In this document: positions 53,534 through 62,180 of the stretch, one piece after another
Layout: each line of letters opens with the position of its first letter
How positions within the stretch are numbered: position 1 is the first letter of the stretch
Origin: Zhouia spongiae
Lineage (GTDB): Bacteria; Bacteroidota; Bacteroidia; Flavobacteriales; Flavobacteriaceae
DNA length: 64,000 nucleotides
NCBI RefSeq assembly: GCF_022760175.1
Contig: NZ_CP094326.1
Span: 3,522,804 to 3,586,803 of the forward strand
Direction: 5' to 3'
Translations under genes and position numbers: made by a program
Notes under the pieces: generated by a model
The model's input: the letters and a program-made list of their open reading frames with translations, nothing else
Told to the model about the DNA's origin: nothing
Databases searched by the model: none

Positions 53534-53565
53534 TTAAGACAAATTATCGGATAATTTAGTCTTAA
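53534..53565. promoter_or_regulatory. Strong palindrome upstream of bshA
   Basis: Nested inverted repeats: AAATTATC-g-GATAATTT in the centre (53541-53557), flanked by TTAAGAC (53534-53540) and, one base further out, GTCTTAA (53559-53565). It lies 14 bp before the ATG. There is no U tract, which speaks against a terminator for the upstream gene. A repressor operator, for example for a thiol or redox regulator, is inferred. Confidence 0.6.
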
Positions 53566-53665
53566 AGTTTCAGATAAAATTACAACTTCGTATTGGTAAA
53601 ATCGTTACAATTATGTTAAAGCGAAGAAACAGGGCATTAAAGACCTTGTTGTCAGTATATAATAT

Positions 53666-56590
53666 TTATTCAATAATGGAATCATAGATGTATTCCTGAA
53701 TAATGGTACGTACCCCTTCCGTAATTAATTTACGGTTTTCCATTGTCGGGTAGGTTCTGTTAGACAGAAAAACATACACCAGTTCTTGTTCTGGATCTGC
53801 CCAGGTATACGTTCCTGTAAAACCACTGTGACCAAAGCTTGTCATTGAGACACACCCGCAGGTCGGTCCTGATTTACCTAATTGGGGCTTGTCGAACCCC
53901 ACGCCTCTCCTGTTATCTTCAGGACAAAAATAACAAGTATTAAAACGGTCGATAGTTGAAGGCTTGAAAAAATTCTTTCCCCCGTAATATCCTTTCTGCA
54001 AGTACATTTGCATAATTTTTGCCACGTCGTTGGCAGTACTAAAAAGTCCGGCATGTCCTCCTACGCCCCCCTGCATTGCAGCCCCCATATCGTGTACATA
54101 CCCCTGTATTGTCTGATCTCTAAAATAATCGTCTATTTCTGAAGGAACAATATCTCCTTTTCTAAACTTGGTCAGGGGATTAAAGGTCGTGTGAAAGGCT
54201 CCCAGAGGTTTATACAATTGCTCCTGGGTAATTTCGGACAGGGAATTTTTATAATGGTCTTCTATATACTTTTTTATGATGAAATACCCGAGATCACTAT
54301 ATCTGTATTGCAGACGTGACAACAGGTCTGAATCTTTTATCTCTTTGTATATAGAGTCTTTCAAGTCTTTCCTTATATACATATTATCAGCTACTTTCAC
54401 AGCATATTTGTCTGTTTTTTCCCTGCTGTAATACTTCGGCATTGGCTTTTTTGTGGCACTGTCTAACGTACTGATATAAAAAGGTATCCAGGGCTTTAAT
54501 CTTGCATAATGCGACAATACCTTTAATAAAGAAAGGTCTGCTTTGTTACTGTTCTGAAGATCAGGCAACATTTGTCCCAATCTGGTGTTAAAATCTATCA
54601 CGCCATCTTCTTCAAGTCTCATTACAACCGGAAGTGTTGCTAATATTTTAGTAAGCGATGCCAGGTCGTATAAATCAGTTTCCTGAACTTTTCTCTCGCC
54701 TCCGTATATATGCCTCCCATAAGATTTATTATAGACGACACGCCCTTTTCTTGCAATTAAAAGTTGCAATCCGGGCGCCATTCCTGACTTAATGGTAAGC
54801 TGAGCCATTGAGTCTACCTTTTTTAACCCTTCTGTACTCATTCCTACACTTTCCGGAAGACCGTACTGAAGCCTCTTTATATTATTAACAGAAACAGAAA
54901 TTCCGACAGGTAATTCATTATTGGAAGTTACCGGAAGTATCCCTTTGGCAGACAAGCCTCCAAAAATTACTTGAGCAGATTTGTCCTGCGCCACGGTATT
55001 ATTCTGATAACTTACGATAATACCTTCGATATTGGTGATGGTCTGTAAGTCTAATAATGCATAAGGCTTGACAAACACGTCCAATATAACATCCTTTACC
55101 CTTCCTAATTCATACAACCATACCTTTTCCTTATCTGTAAACTTATAGGCTTTCCAGGGGCTGGCATCAGATTTATGAAGCCCTACAATAACAGTATTAT
55201 AAGGTTCCAGTTTCTTTATCAGGTCTGCAAGGTTATCGGCTGAAACCTGATCTACCTGAGTGTACTTCTGCATCGATTGTAAAAAGGCAGCTCCGCTATC
55301 ATCGCCAAACTTCACATATGCTATTTTCTTCTTTTCAAGGTTTTTAACAGGTAAAATCCCGTATTTATTCTGTACGACCGTAATGGCATTTTCTACAACT
55401 TCTTCTCTTAAAACATAATCGTCCAATGCATTGAGGTCTGCATCTAAATTTTTCGTGTCTACATCGGTATAGTTATAGAGCCCTACCTTATACTTTGCTT
55501 TTAATATCTTTTTCACGGAATGTTCAAGGCGCTCTTCCGTAATAGTTCCGTTATTATAAGCACTAATTATTTTTTCGATGGCTCTGGGCGTATTCGCAGA
55601 AATCAATAAAACATCATTTCCTGCTAAAAAGGCCATCAAGTCCACTTCTCCCGGATCAGCATGATTTGCTACGCCTTTCATTTCCATAGCATCTGTAAAT
55701 ATGAGTCCTTTGAACATCAATCGTTCCTTCAGCAGTTCCGTTACTATGGTTTTTGATAAGGTGGACGGAAAATTGCTTCGCGATTCCAAACCAGGAACAT
55801 TCAAATGTGCCACCATTACACTGGCAAGGCCCTCAGAAAATAACTTTTTATACGGATATAATTCAATAGAATCTATCCGTTCTTTTGAAAAAGAAATCGT
55901 CGGTAAGGTTTTGTGAGAATCCGATTCCGTATCGCCATGTCCGGGAAAATGCTTTGCATTGGCTAAAACCCCCGCTGACTGCATTCCCTTTGTAAATGCC
56001 AAAGCCTTACGAGTTACATTGTCCCTGTCTTCTCCGAAGGACCTGTTACCGATAATAGGATTTTCAGGATTGGTATTGATATCAATATCGGGGGCAAAAT
56101 TTATATGCATTCCCAGGCGTTTGGTATGCTCTCCAATACGACGTCCGACTTTTTCTATAATTTTATCATCTGCTACGGCTCCAAGCATCATGTTGTACGG
56201 ATAGGCAAAAGTAGAATCCAAACGCATTGCCAATCCCCATTCGGCATCCATGGCCATCAGCATTTTAGTTTTGGACAATGCCTGTAATTTATTATTTAAC
56301 AGGGCTTGTTTATAAGGTGCTCCTTTTGAGAAAATAACCCCTCCTACCTGATAATCCTTAACAAGTCTTTCCACCTCTTCAACATGCTTTTGATTTCCGT
56401 TTGAATAAGCGCGGATCATAAATAACTGTCCGACTTTTTCCTCCACGGTCATACCGTTATAAACACTGTCAACCCATTGACGTTGTGCATTTGTATCGGG
56501 TGCCAGTAACGGGTCAGTCTGTGCCAGACTCACGTTCAGCAATAATATAAATATGAAAAAAGGAACATTAAATCGCTTTTTTATAATCAT
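53666..56590 (-). CDS. Fusion of GH3 beta-N-acetylhexosaminidase-type hydrolase and serine beta-lactamase-like domain
   Basis: A protein of 974 residues from the ATG at 56590, which gives a clean signal peptide (ending VSLAQ). Residues of about 30-390 are a GH3 N-terminal domain with GGVIFSKGAPYKQALLNNKL, HINFAPDIDINTNPENPIIG and the NagZ-like NAKHFPGHGDTESDSHKTLP loop with its His-Asp dyad. A GH3 C-terminal-like domain follows to about residue 580. The last 380 residues are a class C beta-lactamase/esterase fold: LYDLASLTKILATLP gives the SxxK site, RYSDLGY the YxN-like site and GHSGFTGTYTW the HxG site. The fusion is known in Bacteroidota and is thought to act on peptidoglycan. Confidence 0.93.
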   Translation of the reverse strand: MIIKKRFNVPFFIFILLLNVSLAQTDPLLAPDTNAQRQWVDSVYNGMTVEEKVGQLFMIRAYSNGNQKHVEEVERLVKDYQVGGVIFSKGAPYKQALLNNKLQALSKTKMLMAMDAEWGLAMRLDSTFAYPYNMMLGAVADDKIIEKVGRRIGEHTKRLGMHINFAPDIDINTNPENPIIGNRSFGEDRDNVTRKALAFTKGMQSAGVLANAKHFPGHGDTESDSHKTLPTISFSKERIDSIELYPYKKLFSEGLASVMVAHLNVPGLESRSNFPSTLSKTIVTELLKERLMFKGLIFTDAMEMKGVANHADPGEVDLMAFLAGNDVLLISANTPRAIEKIISAYNNGTITEERLEHSVKKILKAKYKVGLYNYTDVDTKNLDADLNALDDYVLREEVVENAITVVQNKYGILPVKNLEKKKIAYVKFGDDSGAAFLQSMQKYTQVDQVSADNLADLIKKLEPYNTVIVGLHKSDASPWKAYKFTDKEKVWLYELGRVKDVILDVFVKPYALLDLQTITNIEGIIVSYQNNTVAQDKSAQVIFGGLSAKGILPVTSNNELPVGISVSVNNIKRLQYGLPESVGMSTEGLKKVDSMAQLTIKSGMAPGLQLLIARKGRVVYNKSYGRHIYGGERKVQETDLYDLASLTKILATLPVVMRLEEDGVIDFNTRLGQMLPDLQNSNKADLSLLKVLSHYARLKPWIPFYISTLDSATKKPMPKYYSREKTDKYAVKVADNMYIRKDLKDSIYKEIKDSDLLSRLQYRYSDLGYFIIKKYIEDHYKNSLSEITQEQLYKPLGAFHTTFNPLTKFRKGDIVPSEIDDYFRDQTIQGYVHDMGAAMQGGVGGHAGLFSTANDVAKIMQMYLQKGYYGGKNFFKPSTIDRFNTCYFCPEDNRRGVGFDKPQLGKSGPTCGCVSMTSFGHSGFTGTYTWADPEQELVYVFLSNRTYPTMENRKLITEGVRTIIQEYIYDSIIE

Positions 56591-56675
56591 GATAAAGGGC
56601 AATTTTTATTTATGAATATACGTTGACAACGACAAAAATCAAGCCAAAATTGTGTTAATTAAGGGATGCTCCCGG

Positions 56676-57161
56676 CTACTTCATAAACCTGGCATGCCAG
56701 CTATCCCTGGCCGGTACTTCCCAATAATTCAAATATTCCTCCTTATTGGTTACCAAATTATTGAAGACAATAGTATTTAATGAAACCGCTTTATCCTTTG
56801 CCATTTTTTTGAAGTCCAGTAATGGTTTATAGGCTATAAAATCACCTTGTCTGTAGGATACATTCATTTTATCTAAAAGATCTACACTGTAATCTTGTTC
56901 GAGTTGTTGGATAAACCGGACAGAAGCATCGATAGAACAACCTGAGGCGTTATTAAACTCCTGATCGAGTGCCAAAACGATAAACCGTTTATATCTTATC
57001 TGGAAACCGGCTTTCAGGCCGGCCCCATGAGCTGTCCATTCTTCTACAAAATTATGAAGTTTTGATAAAATTTCTTCTAATTCTTCCTCCGTAAATGATC
57101 TGTTTGCCTGATATATCCATACCCTTGAATTTTCGGGTAACGCTTCAAAATCTACTAACAT
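56676..57161 (-). CDS. Conserved Bacteroidota protein of unknown function (often mis-named ABC transporter ATPase)
   Basis: A 161-residue soluble protein: LVDFEALPENSRVWIYQANR at the start, HNFVEEWTAHGAGLKAGFQI and RYKRFIVLALDQEFNNASGC in the middle, and NYWEVPARDSWHARFMK at the end. Many genomes label it ABC transporter ATPase, but there is no Walker A, Walker B or signature motif, so the name is not supported. It is always small and cytosolic in appearance. It lies 17 bp after the Fe-S protein gene in what looks like one operon; this conserved neighbourhood suggests a role in envelope or redox metabolism. Confidence 0.8.
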   Translation of the reverse strand: MLVDFEALPENSRVWIYQANRSFTEEELEEILSKLHNFVEEWTAHGAGLKAGFQIRYKRFIVLALDQEFNNASGCSIDASVRFIQQLEQDYSVDLLDKMNVSYRQGDFIAYKPLLDFKKMAKDKAVSLNTIVFNNLVTNKEEYLNYWEVPARDSWHARFMK

Positions 57162-57178
57162 ATTCCTTTCTTAATAAT

Positions 57179-57970
57179 TTATAAATCCTCTGCATTTGCA
57201 ATCAATTCTGCTACATCCATCACCTGTAACCCGGCTTCTTTTTCCTTGCTTTTAACGCCATCGGTCATCATGGTATTACAGAAAGGACAAGCAGCTGCAA
57301 TGATATCCGGCTTGGTTTCCAATGCCTGCTCGGTGCGCTCAACATTAACGTCTTTATTTCCTTTTTCGGGTTCTTTAAACATCTGGGCCCCGCCTGCACC
57401 ACAGCAAAAGCCTTTTTTACGGCAGTTTTTCATTTCTACCAATTCTGCATCGAGCTTTTTTATTAAATCGCGTGGCGCCTCGTATACATTGTTCGCTCTT
57501 CCCAGATAACACGGATCATGAAATGTAATTCTTTTTCCTTTAAATTGTCCGCCCTCTACGGTTAAACGTCCATCGTCTAAAAGCGATTTTAAAAATTGTG
57601 TATGATGCACAACTTCATACTCGCCTCCCAGGGCCGGATATTCATTTTTAATTGTATTAAAGCAATGAGGACAAGCCGTAACGATCTTCTTAATTTCATA
57701 AGCGTTCATAACCTCTATATTGGTTACAGCCTGCATTTGAAACAAGAATTCATTTCCTGAACGCTTGGCAGGATCGCCTGTACAACTTTCTTCAGTTCCC
57801 AAAACAGCAAATTCAACATTAGCCCTGTTCAGTATTTTTACAAAAGCTTTAGTTATTTTTTTTGCTCTATCGTCAAAACTTCCGGCACAACCTACCCAGA
57901 ATAAAACTTCCGGAGATTTTCCTTGTGCCATCATTTCCGCCATTGTAGGTACCTTTATGCTGTCGCTCAT
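57179..57970 (-). CDS. CCG-domain Fe-S protein (heterodisulfide reductase HdrB/GlpC/LutA-like)
   Basis: A 263-residue protein from the ATG at 57970. A longer frame runs to 58021 but enters the MITE-like element and is rejected. Two cysteine-rich CCG-type motifs are present: FWVGCAGSFD with GTEESCTGDP and TACPHCFNTIKNEYP; then FHDPCYLGR with GFCCGAGGAQMF and AACPFCNTMM. Such domains bind a non-cubane Fe-S cluster or a substrate thiol. With the membrane Fe-S protein encoded two genes upstream it recalls a split HdrD/GlcF-type system that moves electrons between quinone and a soluble substrate; the substrate is unknown. Confidence 0.92.
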   Translation of the reverse strand: MSDSIKVPTMAEMMAQGKSPEVLFWVGCAGSFDDRAKKITKAFVKILNRANVEFAVLGTEESCTGDPAKRSGNEFLFQMQAVTNIEVMNAYEIKKIVTACPHCFNTIKNEYPALGGEYEVVHHTQFLKSLLDDGRLTVEGGQFKGKRITFHDPCYLGRANNVYEAPRDLIKKLDAELVEMKNCRKKGFCCGAGGAQMFKEPEKGNKDVNVERTEQALETKPDIIAAACPFCNTMMTDGVKSKEKEAGLQVMDVAELIANAEDL

Positions 57971-57991
57971 TATTTTATTGTATTTTAAAAC

Positions 57992-58121
57992 AGGTTGTCT
58001 GAAAAGTCTGTTTTTCGTCAAACTGAACTCGTCTCAGGCCCTCACAGCAACCTGTGAGTCAACATCATGAGATTCTGAAATAAATTCAGAATGACACTTT
58101 TGACACCTTTTCAGACAACCT
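57992..58121. mobile_element. MITE-like element of 130 bp
   Basis: Perfect 15-bp terminal inverted repeats, AGGTTGTCTGAAAAG (57992-58006) and CTTTTCAGACAACCT (58107-58121), enclose 100 bp with no reading frame. The arms extend imperfectly inward (CGTCAAACTGAAC against TTCAGAATGACAC). It sits between two genes that otherwise run in one direction. No target duplication is obvious. No second copy or transposase lies in this window, so the parent element is unknown. Confidence 0.6.
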
Positions 58122-58138
58122 CCCCTGAATCATTCTAA

Positions 58139-58585
58139 TTAATCGTGTTTACCGTCATCAAACACCTGAATCGTAACTTCTTTATCTACCAAATCGGTAA
58201 ATTTACCATTATAACGGGTTGCCTTTACTAAATGGTTGTCAACCCAGTGATAATTTCCTCCTCTTGGTTTCCCCATCACCATTCCGTGGTATTTAAATCC
58301 GTGTCTGTTCAACCAGTCTTCGGTAACGTCTCTATGTTCTTCCGTTCTTGAAGTAAAGAAATAAATAATATGCCCTTCTTTATACCATCTGTTTAATGTT
58401 TCCAATGCATCGGGATATACATTGGCCGTAGCCATACGTTCTGGTTCTTCATTTGGTATGTCATCACAAATGGTACCGTCAATGTCTATTAAATAGTTTT
58501 TAATCCCATCAGGTAACACCGGACTTACATGCGCTCCTTCTTCCAATTTCTCATGCAATAATCTCGCTACTTCTTCCTTTTTCAT
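58139..58585 (-). CDS. HAD-family hydrolase-like protein
   Basis: A 148-residue protein of the haloacid dehalogenase fold. The nucleophile motif is YLIDIDGTICDD, motif II is YFFTSRTEEHRDVTEDWL, and a late acidic IQVFDDGKHD may carry motif IV. The segment GKPRGGNYHWVDNHLVKATR lies between. It is often labelled phosphoheptose isomerase in flavobacterial genomes, but there is no SIS domain, so that name is not supported. A small phosphatase acting on a sugar or nucleotide phosphate is likely. It lies between the two Fe-S protein genes. Confidence 0.82.
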   Translation of the reverse strand: MKKEEVARLLHEKLEEGAHVSPVLPDGIKNYLIDIDGTICDDIPNEEPERMATANVYPDALETLNRWYKEGHIIYFFTSRTEEHRDVTEDWLNRHGFKYHGMVMGKPRGGNYHWVDNHLVKATRYNGKFTDLVDKEVTIQVFDDGKHD

Positions 58586-58637
58586 TTTTCTGTTCTTAAA
58601 ATTTAAATTTAAAGTTTATAAAATTAGTTAATGTTTG

Positions 58638-59972
58638 TCAGGCTTCATCTTTCCAGTTAAGTCTATCCATCTGATTATAAGGCCACGGAGCCCCATTATT
58701 TTCAATATTCCCCATCATGTTGTTTAGTTCTGCCGGTGCTGCAGACTGCTCCATGACAAGATAACGTCTCATATCTATAATAATGGACAGCGGATTAATA
58801 TTAACAGGACAGGCTTCTACGCATGCATTACAAGACGTACACGCCCATAGTTCTTCCCTGGTTATATAATTATCTAACAGTTGGTTTCCGTCGTCTTTAA
58901 ACTCTCCTCCATTTGCATCGATATTCTTTCCGACCTCTTCTAAACGGTCTCTCGTATCCATCATTATTTTTCGAGGCGATAAAAGTTTTCCGGTCTGATT
59001 AGCCGGACATTCACTTGTACAACGTCCACATTCAGTACAGGTGTAAGCATTTAATAACTGAACCCAATTCAGGTCTGACACATCTGAAGCTCCGAACTTC
59101 TCCGGTTCTGTACCTTCGTGCTCATTAGCCGTCGGTGCAGCAAAAGGATCTGCATTCGGATCGAGCATTAGTTTTACTTCGTTGGTTACAGCTTCCAGGT
59201 TATCCAGCTTCCCTTTGGGCTGCAGGTTGGCATACCACGTATTGGGAAAGGCCAGTAATATGTGTAAATGTTTCGAGTAGTACAGATAATTCAAGAAAAA
59301 TAATATCCCTACGATATGCAACCACCATGCTGTTCTTTCTATAACGATAAGTGTCGATGCCGGTAAATCGCTGAAAACAGGGCTTAAAATCTGACTTACA
59401 GGAAATGCCCCTGCTTGGGTGTAGTGTTCTGCGTCCAATTGTTGTAATTGAAAATCTGCAGCATTCATGGTTAAGAACAAGCACATCAAAACTGCTTCTA
59501 TGTACAAAATGTAGTTGGCATCTTTTTTGGGCCACCCTTTCATTTCCGGGTTCCAGAAACGTTTTAACTTAATAATATTTCTCCTTACCCAAAATACAAA
59601 CACGGCAATTATGACCAATAAAGCCAGTACTTCAAAAGAACCTATCAGAAAATCATATCCGTTTCCTAAAAATGCGAACACCCTGTGCGTACCGAGAAGA
59701 CCGTCTATAATAATCTCTAATACCTCTATATTAATAATAACAAACCCCACATAAACTATAATATGCATAATTCCGGCAACAGGACGCACCACCATTTTAC
59801 CTTGTCCCAGTGCAATGCGTATCATGTTGTTCCATCGGGCAGCCCGGTTGTCTGTACGATCTATGCTTCTGCCAAGTTTTATGTTACGTATTAATTTTTT
59901 CACGTTTTTAACAAAAAAAACAATTCCGAAAATCAGAACAAATGCAAAAAGTATGTTTGGTATCCAATTCAT
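58638..59972 (-). CDS. Membrane 4Fe-4S dicluster protein (HdrE/DsrM-DsrK-like)
   Basis: A 444-residue protein with about five transmembrane helices in the first 250 residues, with histidines (MVVRPVAGIMHIIVYVGFV) that could bind haem, followed by a soluble ferredoxin-like region with two 4Fe-4S motifs: CTECGRCTSECPAN and CTSCNACVEACPVN. This matches the membrane cytochrome-b plus ferredoxin fusions of the HdrDE/DsrMK type. With the CCG protein downstream it would form a complete membrane redox module. The HAD gene and the inserted MITE-like element now separate the two. It starts 1 nt after the MCE gene's stop codon. Confidence 0.9.
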   Translation of the reverse strand: MNWIPNILFAFVLIFGIVFFVKNVKKLIRNIKLGRSIDRTDNRAARWNNMIRIALGQGKMVVRPVAGIMHIIVYVGFVIINIEVLEIIIDGLLGTHRVFAFLGNGYDFLIGSFEVLALLVIIAVFVFWVRRNIIKLKRFWNPEMKGWPKKDANYILYIEAVLMCLFLTMNAADFQLQQLDAEHYTQAGAFPVSQILSPVFSDLPASTLIVIERTAWWLHIVGILFFLNYLYYSKHLHILLAFPNTWYANLQPKGKLDNLEAVTNEVKLMLDPNADPFAAPTANEHEGTEPEKFGASDVSDLNWVQLLNAYTCTECGRCTSECPANQTGKLLSPRKIMMDTRDRLEEVGKNIDANGGEFKDDGNQLLDNYITREELWACTSCNACVEACPVNINPLSIIIDMRRYLVMEQSAAPAELNNMMGNIENNGAPWPYNQMDRLNWKDEA

Positions 59973-59973
59973 A

Positions 59974-60930
59974 TTAATTGTTGTTTGGTTCTTCTACAGG
60001 CGCTTCATAGGCTTTTTGTTTTTTTCCGAATAACGAAAAATGAACATATCGTTTCGGGTTTAACCTCATATCTTCCAAAAGCAGCTCTAATTGTCCCGAG
60101 GCCTCAGAAAGGTTGGAGTAAAGTGTTTCGTCTTTCATTAACTTCCCTAAAGAGCCTTCTCCTTGCTGCATTTGCGCCATCATACTGTTGAACTTGCCTA
60201 TCGTTTGCTCCAGTTCGCTGATAGTATTCCCTAAATTAGCCTGCGCCAACGTATCACTGATCCGGGCAAGGTTTTTAGAAACCTTGTCTACATTCCCTAT
60301 TGTACTGTTCAGCTTATCCTTGTTATCTGAAAGCAACCCGTCTAAAGATTTCGAAGCTGATTTAAAATTAGCAACAGTACTGTTCAGATTTCCAATGGTA
60401 GCTCTTAAGTTTTCTCTCGCTTCTGCGTCTAAAACCTTATCCATTCCAACCAGAACCGAATCGGTACTTACGATCATGTTTTCTATCTTTTCTTGTAACG
60501 GGGTCAGTTTTTGAGTCACTAACTCCGTCAGACCTGGTTTTACGGCTGATATCAATGTATCTCCTGATCTGGCGATTTCACTGCTGTCAAACCCGGGGAC
60601 TATGCGGATACTTTTCCCTCCAATGATTCCGGTATCGAAGATTTCTGCCTTACTGGTTTTCGAAAATTGGAATTCACTATCGACCATGAGGGTTACCAAT
60701 AAATTACCTTGCCCGTCAATAAACCGGATATCCTTTATGGTTCCTACCTGATACCCATTGATGGATATAGGTGTTCCGACAGCCAAACCGCCCACGTTAT
60801 CATATACTGCGAAATATTTACGCCCGTTGGAAAATAATGAACTTGACTTTAAATAGGCAAACCCCAGAATAAATAAAAGGATACCGCCAAGTACAATGAT
60901 TGCTGTTTTGAGTTCTCTAGATAGCTTCAA
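59974..60930 (-). CDS. MCE-domain (MlaD-like) lipid transport protein
   Basis: A 318-residue protein with one N-terminal helix (TAIIVLGGILLFILGFAYL) and then an MCE domain: YFAVYDNVGGLAVGTPISIN, GYQVGTIKDIRF and KAEIFDTGIIGGKSIRIVPG. The second half is a long helical, coiled-coil-like region. MCE proteins form ring- or tube-shaped channels that move phospholipids between inner and outer membrane, with MlaE/MlaF-type ABC components. Those components are not in the window. It lies between the amidase gene and the Fe-S membrane protein in a conserved flavobacterial order. Confidence 0.93.
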   Translation of the reverse strand: MKLSRELKTAIIVLGGILLFILGFAYLKSSSLFSNGRKYFAVYDNVGGLAVGTPISINGYQVGTIKDIRFIDGQGNLLVTLMVDSEFQFSKTSKAEIFDTGIIGGKSIRIVPGFDSSEIARSGDTLISAVKPGLTELVTQKLTPLQEKIENMIVSTDSVLVGMDKVLDAEARENLRATIGNLNSTVANFKSASKSLDGLLSDNKDKLNSTIGNVDKVSKNLARISDTLAQANLGNTISELEQTIGKFNSMMAQMQQGEGSLGKLMKDETLYSNLSEASGQLELLLEDMRLNPKRYVHFSLFGKKQKAYEAPVEEPNNN

Positions 60931-60986
60931 AAGAATTTGTTTTTACTATACAAAACAAAAATAGAAATAATTTTCATAGAAGCATT

Positions 60987-62096
60987 CTAATTTGAAATCG
61001 ATTTTACTGCTTCACCAAGGCTTATTTTAACCCCGTTTTTGTATGCTACAATAAAACAGGAATTATACCCCTTGCTATTTGCTTCTCGCTGAAGTATTTT
61101 GGCTTTTTCAAAACTCGTGGTCTCGCCGTAAAAATAACGATAAGTCCCGTTATCTTCCTGCATTGAAATTGCTGACAACCCTTTAAAATTATACGGTTTT
61201 AAATCCAGTTTGTTTGATCCGGCCGCTATCTGAACTTTAAAGATAATAGCACTTGAGTTTATAGAAGAAACCTGAGCATGACCCTGAAGCTTTTCCGACA
61301 ATGCCAATTCATTAATTTCATCGCCTGTATTTTCATCGACGGACTTCTTATAAGACAAGATAGCTTTCGCAATGGAGCTTGCCATTCCGTTTTGTCCTGA
61401 TGAAGAGTTCAAATATTTCCCTTCGGGTTTGTAGGTCAGAAAACCCGTCTCTACCAGTACACTGGGCATCACTGTTTGATGTAGAACAACAAAAATATTT
61501 TGCTTAACTCCTCTGTTCGTCCTTTTTAGATCTCCAGTAAAATTATCCTGTATCAATTTCGCCAATAAAATACTCTGGTCTAAATATTCTTCCTGCATCA
61601 TGGTTAGACCAATAAAACTTTCAGGAGCATTTAAGTCGTATTGTGAATATTTAACCTCGTAGTTCTCCTCTAAGTAAATTACAGAGTTCTCTTTTTTAGC
61701 CACCTCCATATTACGCTTATTACCATCCAACCCTAACACCCATGTTTCGGTTCCATGAGCGGAAGAATTATGGGCATTACAGTGTACCGATACAAATAAA
61801 TCCGCTTCAGCATCATTGGCTATTTTTCCCCTTACATCTAAATCAACAAATTTATCAGTCTTTCGGGTGTAAATCACCTCAATATCATTATGCTTTTTGA
61901 GCATAGCCCCTACTTTCAACACTATATTCAAGGCTATATCCTTCTCTTTAAAGCCATTCCCCATATTACCAGGATCTTTCCCGCCATGGCCTGCATCTAA
62001 AACTACCTTGAATTTCTTGGTATTCTGCTGGGCATAAAAAGGAAATGCATATAACACAAACAAGCCTATAAAAAAATATGTTGTTAAATTCTTCAT
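60987..62096 (-). CDS. N-acetylmuramoyl-L-alanine amidase with SPOR-like domain
   Basis: A 369-residue exported enzyme with a signal peptide ending at YAQQ. The Amidase_3 catalytic domain has the zinc ligands in VVLDAGHGGKDPGNMG (His), FKEKDIALNIVLKV (Glu) and LFVSVHCNAHNSSAHGTETW (His), and ends with MPSVLVETGFLTYKPEGKYL, which holds the catalytic Glu. The C-terminal 90 residues resemble a SPOR repeat (FKVQIAAGSNKLDLKP, GTYRYFYGETTSFEKAKIL), which binds denuded septal glycan. This is an AmiA/AmiC-type cell division amidase. It is divergent from lptD, with only 84 bp between them. Confidence 0.94.
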   Translation of the reverse strand: MKNLTTYFFIGLFVLYAFPFYAQQNTKKFKVVLDAGHGGKDPGNMGNGFKEKDIALNIVLKVGAMLKKHNDIEVIYTRKTDKFVDLDVRGKIANDAEADLFVSVHCNAHNSSAHGTETWVLGLDGNKRNMEVAKKENSVIYLEENYEVKYSQYDLNAPESFIGLTMMQEEYLDQSILLAKLIQDNFTGDLKRTNRGVKQNIFVVLHQTVMPSVLVETGFLTYKPEGKYLNSSSGQNGMASSIAKAILSYKKSVDENTGDEINELALSEKLQGHAQVSSINSSAIIFKVQIAAGSNKLDLKPYNFKGLSAISMQEDNGTYRYFYGETTSFEKAKILQREANSKGYNSCFIVAYKNGVKISLGEAVKSISN

Positions 62097-62180
62097 GTAA
62101 TAATAACGTATTATATCTGTTATTAATTTTAATTAATTTCTAAGATTCTATATTTAAGAGAATAAAAAATATACGTAAGT

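Noticed and set aside
56676-57161. ABC transporter ATPase as a name for this gene
   Set aside because: No Walker A, Walker B or signature motif; the common database name is not supported by the sequence.
57971-58021. N-terminal extension of the CCG Fe-S protein
   Set aside because: The added codons run into the MITE-like element; the ATG at 57970 gives the expected N-terminus.
58139-58585. Phosphoheptose isomerase as a name for this gene
   Set aside because: The sequence has a DIDGT HAD motif and no SIS domain.
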